64,000 nt of DNA from Armatimonadota bacterium (lineage in GTDB: Bacteria; Armatimonadota; Fimbriimonadia; Fimbriimonadales; Fimbriimonadaceae). Positions 9,504-18,874 of the stretch are shown in pieces. The DNA lies in NCBI GenBank assembly GCA_018268355.1, contig JAFDWR010000003.1, positions 186,001-250,000 on the forward strand. The letters are read 5' to 3'. Every line of letters starts with the position of its first letter. Positions within the stretch are counted from its first letter, which is position 1. Position numbers and translations under genes: made by a program. Under the pieces are notes generated by a model. It saw nothing but the letters and a program-made list of their open reading frames with translations, did not search any database and was not told the DNA's origin.

Positions 9504-9522
9504 GCAGATCCCAAACAAAACA

Positions 9523-9558
9523 AAAGAGGCCCTGACCGAATCCGGTCAGGGCCTCTTT
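9523..9558. terminator. bidirectional hairpin terminator between gdhA and dnaA
   Basis: A perfect 16-bp stem (9523-9538 with 9543-9558) closes on a four-base loop. It carries an A-run on the left and a T-run on the right, so it can terminate the two convergent genes from both sides. Confidence 0.92.
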
Positions 9559-9570
9559 GTTTGTGCTGGT

Positions 9571-10971
9571 CTATTCCATGGGATAGAGATTGCGGATCAG
9601 CATCTTGACCGTTGCGCGAAGGTCCTTGTCATCGTTGATCATCGACTGAATTCGATCGTAGCCATGGATCATCGACGAGTGGTCTCGATCGCCAAAGAAC
9701 GAGCCGAGATGATTCCACGAATCACCCGTGATCTCGCGGGCGACGAAGACCGCTATGTGCCTTGCGTGGACAATCGGGGCCTTTCGGCTGCTGCCGATCA
9801 GGTCTTCCTTGCTCAGCCGGAAGTGCTTCGCCACTTCAACGACGATCTCTTCGTGACCCGGCTTGATCACCGCGTGGGCTTTGTAATAGTCCTCAACGAC
9901 CTGCCTCGCGAGGTCGAGGTCAATCTGGCGACCCTCCACGCTGGCTTGAGCGGCGACCTTGGTCAGCGCGCCTTCCAGGATTCGGATGTTGCCGGGGACC
10001 GACTCGGCCATGTACATCGCCACGTTCAGGCTGAGGTCGACCTTTTCCTGCTCGGCCTTCGACCGAAGGATCGCGCATCGCGTCTCGGTGTCCGGCATCT
10101 GGATATCGGCAACAAGGCCACATTCGAACCGCGACCGGAGTCGCTCGTCCATCACGCGCAGGTCACGCGGCGGTCGGTCCGAGCAAAGCACGATCTGCTT
10201 GCCGAACTGCTGGAGGTGGTTGAACGTGTGGAAGATCTCTTCCTGCGTCTTGTCCTTGTTCGCGATGAACTGGATGTCGTCCACCAGCCAAACGTCGATG
10301 TTCCGTTGGGCGCGACGAAAAGCGTCCAGTCGGTTGTTCTGGAGCGCGTTGATGAATTCTTCTGCGAATTGTTGGGCCGTGCAATAGACGATGGGCGTGC
10401 GCGGGTTCCGGGAGAGGATTTCGCGCGCGATAGCGTGGAGGAGGTGGGTCTTGCCGAGTCCAGGGCGGCTGTAGATAAACAGCGGATTGAACTTGGTCCC
10501 AGGTTCGGCGGCGACGGCCTTTGCCCCCGCGAATGCGAGGCGGTTGCTCTGACCGACGATGAACTTCTCGAACTGGTACTTCTCGACGAGGCGGAAAGAA
10601 GGCGTGGCGACCGGCGTGCTGGGTGCAGCAACGGCGGCTTGGCCGGTTGGCTTCGACTGACCTTCAACGAGGATGTTCACCGTCACCGGGCGCCCGATCT
10701 CGTCGCTCAGCATCCGCTGGATCGTCTCGACGTATCGCTCGTTGATCCAAGCGTAGGTGAAGCGGCTGGGGCAGGCAAAGGTGGCCTCGTCGCCAACCAT
10801 CGACCGGGGGGAGAGCGGAACCAAAAATCGCTCAAACCATGCCGACGGCATGTCGACCTTCAGACGCCTAAGGCAGACCTCCCACGCAGCTCGAAGGCGA
10901 ATTAGATCATCGCTTTCTTCCAAGGTCAATTGGCGGTCGTTTGACTTCCGATCGACGGGCTTACTGCTCAT
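9571..10971 (-). CDS. dnaA: chromosomal replication initiator DnaA
   Basis: DnaA binds DnaA boxes and opens the origin. The 466 residues run from an N-terminal helicase-loading domain (LRAAWEVCLRRLK region) through a Pro/Ala linker to an AAA+ domain. That domain has Walker A GLGKTHLLHAIA, Walker B VWLVDDIQFI and the arginine finger region ERLRSRFECGL. Domain IV carries GDRDHSSMIHGYDRI. I chose the ATG at 10971 (MSSKPVDRK); a longer frame upstream lacks family similarity. dnaN, gyrB and recF, common partners, are absent. A TATACT sits only ten bases before the start and there is no ribosome-binding sequence. Confidence 0.95.
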   Translation of the reverse strand: MSSKPVDRKSNDRQLTLEESDDLIRLRAAWEVCLRRLKVDMPSAWFERFLVPLSPRSMVGDEATFACPSRFTYAWINERYVETIQRMLSDEIGRPVTVNILVEGQSKPTGQAAVAAPSTPVATPSFRLVEKYQFEKFIVGQSNRLAFAGAKAVAAEPGTKFNPLFIYSRPGLGKTHLLHAIAREILSRNPRTPIVYCTAQQFAEEFINALQNNRLDAFRRAQRNIDVWLVDDIQFIANKDKTQEEIFHTFNHLQQFGKQIVLCSDRPPRDLRVMDERLRSRFECGLVADIQMPDTETRCAILRSKAEQEKVDLSLNVAMYMAESVPGNIRILEGALTKVAAQASVEGRQIDLDLARQVVEDYYKAHAVIKPGHEEIVVEVAKHFRLSKEDLIGSSRKAPIVHARHIAVFVAREITGDSWNHLGSFFGDRDHSSMIHGYDRIQSMINDDKDLRATVKMLIRNLYPME

Positions 10972-10981
10972 GGGGAGGCAC

Positions 10982-10987
10982 AGTATA
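10982..10987 (-). promoter_or_regulatory. putative -10 element of dnaA
   Basis: TATACT on the minus strand ends ten bases before the dnaA ATG, which would leave a leader of only a few bases. The intergenic region up to 11056 has no TTATCCACA-like DnaA box that I can see. Confidence 0.4.
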
Positions 10988-11056
10988 CAACTGGGAAGGG
11001 GCCTCGAAGCAGGTGATTTTGCAGAAGTTTTCGCAAGGGGTAGAACAGGGACACAG

Positions 11057-11713
11057 ATGCCAAATCGGGTCCTTATTGTCCTCGCGGGAGAAGACGCTCC
11101 GCTCGCCCTCATTCGCGAGTGGGCCGACCGTCACGACACCATCGTGGCCGCCGACTCTGGGGCCGACCGGTGCCTCGAAGCGGGGGTTGTTCCGACCGTC
11201 GTGGTCGGCGATTTCGACTCCATACAGCGGGCAAAAGAGCTCCCGGAGGCGATCCTCCATCGCTCGGACGACCAGGACACCACTGACTTCGAGAAAGCGC
11301 TCCACTGGGTCAGCACCAACGCCCCAGACGCCAAAGTCACCGTCATCGGCTTCGAGGGCGACCGCATCGATCACGTCCTCTATTCCCTTCACGTCGCCGC
11401 GCTCCACCCGCTCCGGCCCATCCTCGCGCAAAGGAACGGCATATTGGTTTCCGTCCACGGTGGAGAAACCCACGAATTCGCGGTCGCCGCAGGGACGGTG
11501 CTCTCGCTCGTTGCGGTGTTGCCCTCGACCGGGGTCCACCTTTCGGGCGTAAAGTGGCCACTTCGTGATGCCGACCTGAGCCCAGGCGGCCTTGAGAGCA
11601 TCTCTAACCTCGCTTCGGAGTCGTCCGTTAAGGTCGCGATGATGACCGGTGCGGCATGGCTGTTTTTTGAACAGTCCACAGGAGTTGTCGAGACGTTGTA
11701 TAGTATCGATTGA
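11057..11713 (+). CDS. thiN: thiamine pyrophosphokinase
   Basis: The enzyme transfers pyrophosphate from ATP to thiamine to make the cofactor TPP. The 218 residues carry the family motifs in order: the Rossmann-like start (RVLIVLAGE), AADSGADRCLEAG near 35, VVGDFDS near 52, DQDTTDFEKAL near 73, and GFEGDRIDHVLYSLH near 100. The length fits bacterial TPK (about 210-220). The ATG at 11057 is chosen because similarity begins there, although the frame is open further upstream. The gene ends in a TGATG overlap with an FHA-domain gene, suggesting cotranscription. Confidence 0.87.
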   Translation: MPNRVLIVLAGEDAPLALIREWADRHDTIVAADSGADRCLEAGVVPTVVVGDFDSIQRAKELPEAILHRSDDQDTTDFEKALHWVSTNAPDAKVTVIGFEGDRIDHVLYSLHVAALHPLRPILAQRNGILVSVHGGETHEFAVAAGTVLSLVAVLPSTGVHLSGVKWPLRDADLSPGGLESISNLASESSVKVAMMTGAAWLFFEQSTGVVETLYSID

Positions 11714-12147
11714 TGTCCACCGACGATCTTCAGACTCACGACGATGCTCAAATGGCTGACGCCCCGGTTACGGAAGAACCCGTAGTCGCCGACGAGCCTC
11801 AGTCAGAAGAAGCGACCGCTTGCGCCCTCGCCAAGCTCACGGTGAAGCGCGGTGGCGCGGAAACCGACGTTGAGTTTCACATTTCGAACTCCGCGGTGAT
11901 TGGTCGCTTTGATCCTTCGGTCGGACCCATCGACGTTGACCTGGGGCCGCTGCCTGAGGGTGCCTATGTCAGCCGTCGCCACGCCAAAATCTCGCACGAG
12001 AACGGCGTTTGGACGATCGCGGACCTTGGCTCGTCGAACGGGACGTTCGTGCTCCGCGACGAGTTCGAGCGCATCGAGACGAGCGAGCTTGCCGACGGTC
12101 AAGAGATCGCTCTTGGCAACGCTCGGATGGTCTTCCGAACCGGCTAG
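11713..12147 (+). CDS. FHA-domain protein
   Basis: The 144 residues have an acidic, disordered N-terminus (about 40 residues rich in Asp, Glu, Ala, Pro) followed by one forkhead-associated domain. The key positions are present: VIGR, then SRRHAKI, and DLGSSNGTFV. FHA domains bind phosphothreonine peptides, so the product is likely a reader of Ser/Thr kinase signalling. No kinase or phosphatase lies in the window. Translation starts in the stop of the TPK gene. The gene ends in a CTAG that is also the stop of convergent purM. Confidence 0.88.
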   Translation: MSTDDLQTHDDAQMADAPVTEEPVVADEPQSEEATACALAKLTVKRGGAETDVEFHISNSAVIGRFDPSVGPIDVDLGPLPEGAYVSRRHAKISHENGVWTIADLGSSNGTFVLRDEFERIETSELADGQEIALGNARMVFRTG

Positions 12148-13184
12148 ACCAACTGGACGTCGTTTCCGCCGTTCTGCACTTCGCCAATCACGGCGGCGTT
12201 TTCGCCTGCCTGAATGAGCTGCTGGACGATGCCCGGGGCGATCATCCGGTCGACCACCATCACCATGCCGATGCCCATGTTGAACGTTCGGTGCATCTCG
12301 TGGTCCGAGATGCCACCCGCTTGCTGAATCAGGTGGAAGATGGGCGGCGCGGTCCACGCTCGCTTTTCAATCACGACCCGCAGGTCGCTGGGCAGCACAC
12401 GCGGGATGTTATCGAAGAAGCCACCGCCGGTGAGATGAGCGAGGGCGCGAATCCCCTCGTTCTCGGCGAGGAGCGGATAAACCGAGTTGAAATAGCACCG
12501 GTGAGGCCGCAAGAGGTCCTCGCCGATCGTGAGGCCCGTGCCCGGCACTTCGTCGCGCACGCCGTAGCCGCCGACTTCAAATAGGGCACGACGGGCGAGT
12601 GAATACCCGTTCGTATGGAGGCCGTTGGAGGCGAGGCCGATGATCACGTCAACGGCCGAAATCTCGCGGCGAGGAAGCTTTTTCTCGAAGTCGACGATGC
12701 CCACGATGCTGCCGACGATGTCGATCTCATCATCGTGATAAACCTGCGGCATTTCGGCGGTCTCGCCGCCGATGAGCGCGCAGTCCACCGCCGCGCACGC
12801 GCTCGCCATCGAACCTACGACCTCTTCGAACACGAGGCCCTGGAGGTGTCCACAGCCAAAGTAATCGAGGAAGAAGAGCGGACGCGCGCCCTGGCAAAGG
12901 ATGTCGTTGACGCAGTGGTTGACGATGTCTGCGCCGAGCTGGGAGTGATCGCCGACCATCGCGGCGACCTTGGTCTTGGTCCCCACTCCGTCAATCGAAC
13001 TCACCAGAACCGGCTGCTCCATCCCCGGGAATTGGGCCCGGAAGAGCGCACCAAACCCGCCAATCCCGCCGATCACCGACGGACCATGGGTGGCTTGGAT
13101 CGAGCTCGAAACCGACCTCAGAGCTCGCTGGGCTCCATCAATATCGACTCCCGCCGACTGGTACGTGACGCGTTCCTCAGACAT
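12144..13184 (-). CDS. purM: phosphoribosylformylglycinamidine cyclo-ligase
   Basis: PurM (AIR synthetase) closes the imidazole ring in step five of purine synthesis using ATP. The 346 residues match the family: TYQSAGVDIDGAQRA at the start, GIGGFGALF, SSIDGVGTKTKVA, then HCVNDILCQGARPLFFLDYF and ALIGGETAEMP. The late glycine-rich HLTGGGFFDNIPRVLP is also present. GAGGAG lies directly before the ATG at 13184, an unusually close ribosome-binding site. The gene stands alone, convergent with the FHA gene through a four-base CTAG double stop and divergent from tRNA-Lys. Confidence 0.95.
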   Translation of the reverse strand: MSEERVTYQSAGVDIDGAQRALRSVSSSIQATHGPSVIGGIGGFGALFRAQFPGMEQPVLVSSIDGVGTKTKVAAMVGDHSQLGADIVNHCVNDILCQGARPLFFLDYFGCGHLQGLVFEEVVGSMASACAAVDCALIGGETAEMPQVYHDDEIDIVGSIVGIVDFEKKLPRREISAVDVIIGLASNGLHTNGYSLARRALFEVGGYGVRDEVPGTGLTIGEDLLRPHRCYFNSVYPLLAENEGIRALAHLTGGGFFDNIPRVLPSDLRVVIEKRAWTAPPIFHLIQQAGGISDHEMHRTFNMGIGMVMVVDRMIAPGIVQQLIQAGENAAVIGEVQNGGNDVQLV

Positions 13185-13205
13185 CTCCTCAAGCCTACCA
13201 GAGGG

Positions 13206-13211
13206 TAATAT
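13206..13211 (+). promoter_or_regulatory. putative -10 element of tRNA-Lys
   Basis: TAATAT ends six bases before the first nucleotide of the tRNA. If transcription starts seven bases after the hexamer, the mature 5' end would be the transcript start. Confidence 0.4.
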
Positions 13212-13217
13212 TTCCTT

Positions 13218-13292
13218 GAGCTCGTAGCTCAGCGGTAGAGCATCGGCCTTTTAAGCCGTGGGCCGTGGGTTCGAATCCCACCGGGCTCACCA
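13218..13292 (+). tRNA. tRNA-Lys (anticodon TTT)
   Basis: The sequence folds as a full cloverleaf. The seven-base acceptor stem (13218-13224 with 13282-13288) has one G-T pair, the D arm is GCTC...GAGC, and the anticodon loop is CTTTTAA. The T arm is GTGGG TTCGAAT CCCAC. ACCA is encoded at 13289-13292. The first anticodon-stem pair appears to be a T-T mismatch. Confidence 0.95.
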
Positions 13293-13320
13293 CCAAACTC
13301 CTTCGGTGGTGACGTTTTTT
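13287..13320 (+). terminator. terminator overlapping the tRNA-Lys 3' end
   Basis: TCACCACC at 13287-13294 pairs with GGTGGTGA at 13305-13312, and six T follow at 13315-13320. The left arm includes the tRNA acceptor end and CCA, so terminator and tRNA folds compete. Confidence 0.7.
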
Positions 13321-13394
13321 GACCTTTTTTCGCCGCCTTATCGTTAAGGTTCAACCGGCGCGTTGCCGAGAATTCCAACTAGGACATCTCGGAT

Positions 13395-15740
13395 ATGGTC
13401 AAGATTTTTCAGCCCGCGGCTCGGTTCATGAGTCGATTGCGTTACTCGATGAAGTTCGCCGTTATTGCCGCGGCATTCATCGCGCCCCTCACCCTTGTCA
13501 CGTATTACTTCTACCGCGAGATCAACACGGCGATCCAATTCTCGTCGAACGAGCTTGCGGGAGCGCAGTACCTCGCGCCCTCGCGCGAGCTGCTGAACAA
13601 CGCGATTGATCTCCGCCAGGCACGCATTGCCAGCGCACTTGGTCGCAAGGACGTCGCCGGCGACGAAGCGGCCTTCACTTCCGAAGTCGAGAAGTCGATC
13701 GCCAAGCTGGAAGACCTCCAAAAGGCCGACCAGGGCGCGATGAAGGCGAGCGAGCAGTGGAAGGCGGTCACCTCAGCTTGGACCGATTTCAAGGCCGCCG
13801 AAGCGAAGAACGCAGTCGCGATCAAGGAAGCCGGTTCGAAGCTGACCCAGGCGATTTTTGACTTTGCCCAGCAGGTGGGAACGAGCTCGCAGCTGGTGCT
13901 TGACCCCGATGTCGACAGCTATTACGCGATGGACATCGCCCTCGTGCAAGCGCCGAAGGCGATGATGCTTGCCGCCGATGCCCGCGACCTCGGCCTCATT
14001 CTCGAGTCCAAGAAGTCGATCACCCGCGAAGACTTCGGCAACATGCAGGTCAGCGCGAACCTCTTCACCATCCCAGCCGGAACGATGAAGGGCGACTTCG
14101 ACATGGTGAAGGGCGCGAACGCCGCTGCCGCTGATTCGATCAAGCCGGCCTTCGACAAGTCCACCGCCGGAATCACTGCGATCACCGAATTTGTTGACAA
14201 GTCGCTGTTCACCAAGATCCAGGTTCAGAACTCCGGAAAATTCGCCGGACTCATCAACGACAATATTCGATCCACCGCTGCGCTCCAAGAGAGCGCGACG
14301 AAGTCGATGTCCTCGATTATCACTGCGCGAAAGGATGGCCTGACCAGCCGCCGCACGATGGTGTCGACCCTGCTCCTTACGGGACTCCTGATCGCCTCGT
14401 TCCTTTTCGTTGGGTTCTATCGAGCGGTCGTCGGCAGCGTCACCCAGCTCATCAACTCGGCGAAGACGATTGCAAGCGGCAACTTCAACGCCAAGGTTGA
14501 GATCGACTCTAAGGACGAGATTGGCGACCTTTCTACCGACATCGAGGCAATGACCTCTGCCCTGCGCGAGATTGCAAGTGCGGCGGAGCGGATTTCCAAT
14601 GGCGACCTCAATGTCCAGGTCGCCGTGCGCGACGAGAACGACCAGCTCGGTCGCGCGCTTAACCTGATGGCGACCAAGCTGAATGTCCTGTTTGGCTCGG
14701 TCCAAGAAGAGGCGCGCGCGGTGGATACGTCGAGCAACATCCTCACTGAGTCGGCTGCCGTGACCCAGGGTGTCGTGCATGAGATCTCCGAGACGATCTC
14801 GGAAGTCACCGTCATCACCGGCCAAGCCGCCCAGGCATGCGCTTCGCTGGCCCAGGGATGCGAGTCGCAGGCTCACGCGACCCACGAAGCCGCCGATGCG
14901 ATGACGAAGCTCGATGCAGCCATTCAAGAGATGCAAGCTGCGGTTGATCGCCAGACTGAGTACGCCTCGGTCGCGAAGGCAAACGCGGAAGAAGGCGACC
15001 AGGCGGTTCGAAGCGCGCTCGAGTGCATGGACCGAATCCGAACCCAGGTCGAGTCGTCGGCCAACCTCGTTGGAGCGCTGGGCGCGAAGAGCGACGAGAT
15101 CGGACACATCGTCGACACGATCAACCAGATCGCCGAGCAAACCAACCTCCTCGCCCTCAACGCGGCGATTGAGGCGGCTCGGGCGGGTGCCCATGGCAAG
15201 GGCTTTGCCGTCGTCGCCGATGAGGTCCGCAAGCTCGCCGAACGCAGCGCACAAGCCACCGACGAGATTGCAAAGCTCATCAACGAGGTTCGAACCGGGG
15301 TTGATGGCACGCTCGATAGCATGCGCAAGAGCCAGAAGGAGGTTCTCCTTGGTTCGGAAATGAGCGGTTCGGCGGTCGAAGCACTTCGAAAGATGCTCGA
15401 CTCGAACCAAGCCGTTGCCACCGAAGTGGTTGCCTTGAAGCAGACCTCGGAGATCATGAGCAGCGAGGGCCAGTCGGTTTCGATGGCGATCGCCACCGTG
15501 GCCCAGGTCAGCGAGACGACTGCGGCAAGCGCGCAGGAGCTCAATGCAACTTCGGACGAGGTTTCGCGTTCAGCCCAGAGCGTGAACCTTGCGGTGCAGA
15601 ATCAGGCGAGCGCCTTGGCCAAGGTTGCCGCGAACGCCGAAGAGCTTCATGGCACCGCCAAGCGCCTCAACCAGGTGCTCGAGGACTTCGTCGGCACCGA
15701 GAAGGAAGCACCGACGACCAGCCACCTCCGAGCGGCCTAA
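13395..15740 (+). CDS. methyl-accepting chemotaxis protein
   Basis: This 781-residue chemoreceptor has a first TM near 20-39, a helical periplasmic sensor of about 280 residues and a second TM near 320-343. Two HAMP-like segments follow in tandem (from about 345 and 395). The cytoplasmic signalling coiled coil carries the conserved hairpin tip near 577 ([21 protein letters not shown], then [18 protein letters not shown]). The sensor region has no family I can name and resembles a four-helix-bundle type. The tip binds CheA and CheW. No other chemotaxis genes are visible, so the receptor is an orphan here. A strong terminator follows. Confidence 0.93.
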   Translation: MVKIFQPAARFMSRLRYSMKFAVIAAAFIAPLTLVTYYFYREINTAIQFSSNELAGAQYLAPSRELLNNAIDLRQARIASALGRKDVAGDEAAFTSEVEKSIAKLEDLQKADQGAMKASEQWKAVTSAWTDFKAAEAKNAVAIKEAGSKLTQAIFDFAQQVGTSSQLVLDPDVDSYYAMDIALVQAPKAMMLAADARDLGLILESKKSITREDFGNMQVSANLFTIPAGTMKGDFDMVKGANAAAADSIKPAFDKSTAGITAITEFVDKSLFTKIQVQNSGKFAGLINDNIRSTAALQESATKSMSSIITARKDGLTSRRTMVSTLLLTGLLIASFLFVGFYRAVVGSVTQLINSAKTIASGNFNAKVEIDSKDEIGDLSTDIEAMTSALREIASAAERISNGDLNVQVAVRDENDQLGRALNLMATKLNVLFGSVQEEARAVDTSSNILTESAAVTQGVVHEISETISEVTVITGQAAQACASLAQGCESQAHATHEAADAMTKLDAAIQEMQAAVDRQTEYASVAKANAEEGDQAVRSALECMDRIRTQVESSANLVGALGAKSDEIGHIVDTINQIAEQTNLLALNAAIEAARAGAHGKGFAVVADEVRKLAERSAQATDEIAKLINEVRTGVDGTLDSMRKSQKEVLLGSEMSGSAVEALRKMLDSNQAVATEVVALKQTSEIMSSEGQSVSMAIATVAQVSETTAASAQELNATSDEVSRSAQSVNLAVQNQASALAKVAANAEELHGTAKRLNQVLEDFVGTEKEAPTTSHLRAA

Positions 15741-15748
15741 CCAGCAAC

Positions 15749-15783
15749 AAAACAGCCCCCGCTGTTGCAGCGGGGGCTGTTTT
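15749..15783. terminator. bidirectional terminator between the chemoreceptor gene and pyrG
   Basis: A 16-bp perfect stem (15749-15764 with 15768-15783) closes on a three-base loop. It has A and T runs at its base and serves both convergent genes. Confidence 0.92.
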
Positions 15784-15794
15784 AATTTTGGAAC

Positions 15795-17420
15795 CTAGAG
15801 CGTGGTCGCTGCCGCGGCCGCACGTCGCTTGACCGCCGCTTCGACGAGGCCCTTGAAAAGCGGGTGAGGTCGATTGGGCCGCGACTTGAACTCAGGGTGA
15901 GCCTGGGTGGCGATGAAGAACGGGTGGCTCGGAATCTCGATCATCTCCACAAGGCGATAGTCCGGGGAGACGCCCGAGATGACCATGCCGTGCTGTTGGA
16001 GCACCTCGCGGAAGTCGTTGTTGACTTCAAATCGGTGGCGATGGCGCTCAGTGATGCGGACGTCGCCATAGAGCTTCGCGGCGAGGCTGTCGTGGACAAG
16101 GTTACAAGGATAGGAGCCGAGGCGCATTGTCGCCCCCTTATCGCTCACGCCCTTTTGCTCGGGCAGGAGGTGGATCACCGGATAGGTCGGGTTGTCGACC
16201 ATCTCTTCCGAATTCGCGCCCTTGAGGTTGCAGGCGTTGCGGGCAAATTCGATGACCGCCATCTGGAGTCCCAAGCAAATGCCGAGCAGCGGCAGCCGGT
16301 TCTCACGTGCGTATTGAATCGCCTCGATCTTGCCCTCAATGCCGCGAAGGCCAAAGCCAGGGCCGATGACGATGCCATCAAGGCCTTCCACCGCCTTGGC
16401 GACGGCGTCGGACGACTCCAGCGAGTCGCTCTCAATCCAGCGAATGTTCACCTTGGCGCGGCGAGGAATGCCCGCATGGATGAGCGATTCGGCAATCGAC
16501 TTATACGCATCGCCATTCGACGTGTACTTTCCAACCACGCCGATCGTGACCTCTTGGGTCGGGTTCAACAGGTTCTCGACGAGGCCTTCCCACTCCTTCA
16601 GGTCCACCGCACGATCGCCAAAGCCTAGTCGCTTCGCGACGAGCTCGCCGAGGCCGAGTTGTTCGTAGCGCAGAGGCACCTCGTAGATCGAGTTCGCGTT
16701 CGTAGACTCAATGACCGCTTCGGGCGGGACGCCGCAGAAGAGCGAAATCTTCTCCCGTACGTCGGCCCCGAGTTCAACCTCCGACCGGCAGATTAGGATG
16801 TCGGGCGAGATGCCGATCTCGCGGAGCTTGTAAACCGAGTGCTGGGTCGGCTTGGTCTTCACTTCGCCCCAGGGTCCGACCTGGGGTACCAGGGTGACGT
16901 GGACGTAAAGCGTGTTCTCGGCGCCGAGCTCCGTTCGCATCTGGCGAATCGCCTCGAGGAATGGCAGCGATTCGATGTCGCCCACCGTGCCGCCCACTTC
17001 AGCGATGACGACGTCGGCCTCCTGCTCCTTCGCGAGGTTGAGGATCGTGCGCTTGATCTCGTTGGTGACGTGGGGAATGACCTGGACGGTGGCTCCGAGG
17101 TAGTCACCGCGCCGCTCGGCCTCGATGACCGACGAATACACCTTTCCGGTCGTCACCGACGAGCCGCGCGAACAGTTCACGTCCATGAACCGCTCGTAGT
17201 GCCCGAGGTCGAGGTCGGTTTCCGCACCATCCTCGGTGACGAAGACTTCACCGTGTTGGAAGGGGTTCATTGTGCCCGCGTCGACGTTGATATACGGGTC
17301 GAGCTTGACGGGAGCGACGGTGAGGCCGCGAAGGCGAAGAAGGCGGCCGAGGCTGGCGGTGGCAATGCCTTTGCCGATCGAACTTACAACGCCGCCGGTA
17401 ACAAAAATGATCTTCGCCAT
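15795..17420 (-). CDS. pyrG: CTP synthase
   Basis: The enzyme aminates UTP to CTP with glutamine and ATP. The 541 residues contain the synthetase domain ([14 protein letters not shown] at the N-terminus, [21 protein letters not shown]) and a class I glutamine amidotransferase domain. The latter has the nucleophile in LGICLGLQ near 382 and a later [10 protein letters not shown]. The ATG at 17420 ([10 protein letters not shown]) is preferred over an in-frame ATG eight codons upstream. A perfect TATAAT lies upstream, with a palindrome over the likely transcript start, so regulation at initiation is plausible. Confidence 0.97.
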   Translation of the reverse strand: MAKIIFVTGGVVSSIGKGIATASLGRLLRLRGLTVAPVKLDPYINVDAGTMNPFQHGEVFVTEDGAETDLDLGHYERFMDVNCSRGSSVTTGKVYSSVIEAERRGDYLGATVQVIPHVTNEIKRTILNLAKEQEADVVIAEVGGTVGDIESLPFLEAIRQMRTELGAENTLYVHVTLVPQVGPWGEVKTKPTQHSVYKLREIGISPDILICRSEVELGADVREKISLFCGVPPEAVIESTNANSIYEVPLRYEQLGLGELVAKRLGFGDRAVDLKEWEGLVENLLNPTQEVTIGVVGKYTSNGDAYKSIAESLIHAGIPRRAKVNIRWIESDSLESSDAVAKAVEGLDGIVIGPGFGLRGIEGKIEAIQYARENRLPLLGICLGLQMAVIEFARNACNLKGANSEEMVDNPTYPVIHLLPEQKGVSDKGATMRLGSYPCNLVHDSLAAKLYGDVRITERHRHRFEVNNDFREVLQQHGMVISGVSPDYRLVEMIEIPSHPFFIATQAHPEFKSRPNRPHPLFKGLVEAAVKRRAAAAATTL

Positions 17421-17435
17421 AGTGGGTGCCCAGAA

Positions 17436-17461
17436 TTGGGCCACTGGCCCAAACGATTATA
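17436..17461 (-). promoter_or_regulatory. pyrG promoter -10 with overlapping palindrome
   Basis: The minus strand has TATAAT at 17456-17461. TTGGGCCA and TGGCCCAA flank a single C at 17436-17452, an 8-1-8 palindrome sitting where transcription should begin. This is an operator-like arrangement; no -35 match is obvious. Confidence 0.5.
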
Positions 17462-17487
17462 CACTTCGACGGCCCCAATTCCCTGGC

Positions 17488-17493
17488 CATAAT
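17488..17493 (+). promoter_or_regulatory. putative -10 for leaderless creatininase-family gene
   Basis: CATAAT is followed by exactly six bases and the ATG at 17500. TTCGAC at 17465-17470 is a weak -35 candidate at 17-bp spacing. Confidence 0.45.
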
Positions 17494-17499
17494 GAACCG

Positions 17500-18252
17500 A
17501 TGAAGCTTGCCGAAATGACGACGGTCGAGGTGGATCAGCTTTCGCGTGACGTGGTTGTCGTGATCCCTACCGGTTCACTGGAACAACACGGGCCCCATTT
17601 GCCCCTGTTCACCGATTCCATCCTTGCGACGGCGGTCAGCGAAGCGGTTGAGCGCGCGATCCCGGACAAGGTTCTACTCCTCCCCACGGTCTGGATGGGG
17701 GCTTCCGCGCACCACCAGGCCTTTGCGGGCACGGTTTCTGCCTCGATGGCGGGCTATATTGCTGCCGTCCAAGACGCGGTCCGAGCGATGACCCGGCACC
17801 ACTTCACCAAGTTCTTCCTCATCAATGGCCACGGCGGCAATGTCGACCCCAACGGCGTCGCTCTGCGCGAGATCAAGGCGGAGAATCCCGATCTCACCGT
17901 CGGAGCCTCGAACTACTACACCTTCTGTGAATCAGAGGGCGAAAAGCTCCTGCGCGGGCCCCTCAAGCGGATTCGGCATGCCTGTGAGGCAGAAACCAGC
18001 CTCATGCTCCATGTCGCCCCCCACCTCGTCCGGCTCGACAAGGCCCAAGATGGCGGCCTCGTCACCTCACCCGAGACGAGCGGACTGATCCTCCACTTTG
18101 ATGAGCAGACCGACGTCGGATCGTACGGCTATCCCAGTTACGGCACGGCCCAGGTCGGTGAAGCTTTGTTTAATGCTGCCGTAACCGGCCTCGTTCGTAA
18201 TCTTTCTGCGATTTACGAGGGCTTTGTCCTCGTCTCTAGGGACGAGGGGTAA
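17500..18252 (+). CDS. creatininase-family amidohydrolase
   Basis: The 250 residues match the creatininase fold, a metal-dependent amidase family that includes creatininase, the FAPy deformylase ArfB and MftE. Metal-site motifs are visible: GSLEQHGPHLPLFTDS near 25, FFLINGHGGNV near 110, and a conserved Glu in the HACEAETSLMLH segment. Length is normal for the family. The actual substrate cannot be told from sequence and no creatine-pathway gene is near. The ATG at 17500 is supported by a -10-like CATAAT six bases before it. It is divergent from pyrG. Confidence 0.85.
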   Translation: MKLAEMTTVEVDQLSRDVVVVIPTGSLEQHGPHLPLFTDSILATAVSEAVERAIPDKVLLLPTVWMGASAHHQAFAGTVSASMAGYIAAVQDAVRAMTRHHFTKFFLINGHGGNVDPNGVALREIKAENPDLTVGASNYYTFCESEGEKLLRGPLKRIRHACEAETSLMLHVAPHLVRLDKAQDGGLVTSPETSGLILHFDEQTDVGSYGYPSYGTAQVGEALFNAAVTGLVRNLSAIYEGFVLVSRDEG

Positions 18253-18281
18253 CGTTTTCCCTGTAAAATTCCGAGGCATCC

Positions 18282-18851
18282 ATGATGAAACCAATTCTTG
18301 CTCTTGCCCTGCCTATGGTCCTTGCCGCCGGTGCCTTTGCTCAGACGAGCGAGGGTGAACCGAAGAAGGACGACCGAAACTTGTACCTCGGTGCGGTGGG
18401 AACCACGTTCTTCCCCACTCAAGCCCGGTTCAAGGCCGCTTTTGGAAAGCAGCTGAACGCGCTCGGTGCGACGTTCACCGCGAACAACATGGACTACAAC
18501 TGGAAGGTCCGACCTGACTTTGGGTTCGTGAACTTCACCGGTGGCGCGTCCAACCGACTCATCCTCGTGCCCGTTCGCGCTTCGATCAGCAAGATCTTCG
18601 CTCAGCCGGGTGACTCATTCCAGCCTTACGCTCGATTCCTTGCTGGCGCGGCTTATACCGACTACCGAATCACCGAGGGCCTCAACACGACGACCGGACG
18701 ACAGATCCTTCCGTCGGTTGGCGGCGAACTCGGCGTGATCCTTGCACAACGCATCCGCATCTATGCGTCGTATGACTGGTACGCGAAGACGAAGGGCTTC
18801 GACTTCAGTGGTGCCTCGCTTGGCATCGTTGTTTCGGTCATTCGGTTCTAA
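18282..18851 (+). CDS. exported beta-barrel-like hypothetical protein
   Basis: The 189-residue product begins with a clear Sec signal peptide (hydrophobic core in residues 4-17, cleavage near AGAFAQ). The rest alternates polar and aromatic residues in barrel fashion (NLYLGAVGTTFF, YARFLAGAAYTDY, IRIYASYDWYAK) and ends in a C-terminal Phe, the usual mark of outer-membrane barrels. Size suits an eight-strand OmpA/OmpW-like barrel. Family and function are unknown. The gene lies 30 bases after the creatininase gene and 23 before hflX. Confidence 0.7.
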   Translation: MMKPILALALPMVLAAGAFAQTSEGEPKKDDRNLYLGAVGTTFFPTQARFKAAFGKQLNALGATFTANNMDYNWKVRPDFGFVNFTGGASNRLILVPVRASISKIFAQPGDSFQPYARFLAGAAYTDYRITEGLNTTTGRQILPSVGGELGVILAQRIRIYASYDWYAKTKGFDFSGASLGIVVSVIRF

Positions 18852-18874
18852 GCTCGAACCCCAACCCAATCTTT

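Noticed and set aside
8244-9518. Long open frame antisense to glutamate dehydrogenase
   Set aside because: It mirrors the codon pattern of the real gene and lacks any family motif; it is a product of high-G+C coding sequence.
10972-11056. Replication origin next to dnaA
   Set aside because: No DnaA-box cluster or AT-rich unwinding stretch is visible in this gap.
13773-15410. 545-codon open frame antisense to the chemoreceptor gene
   Set aside because: It is low-complexity, Arg/Leu/Asp-rich and opposite a clear chemoreceptor; shadow frame.
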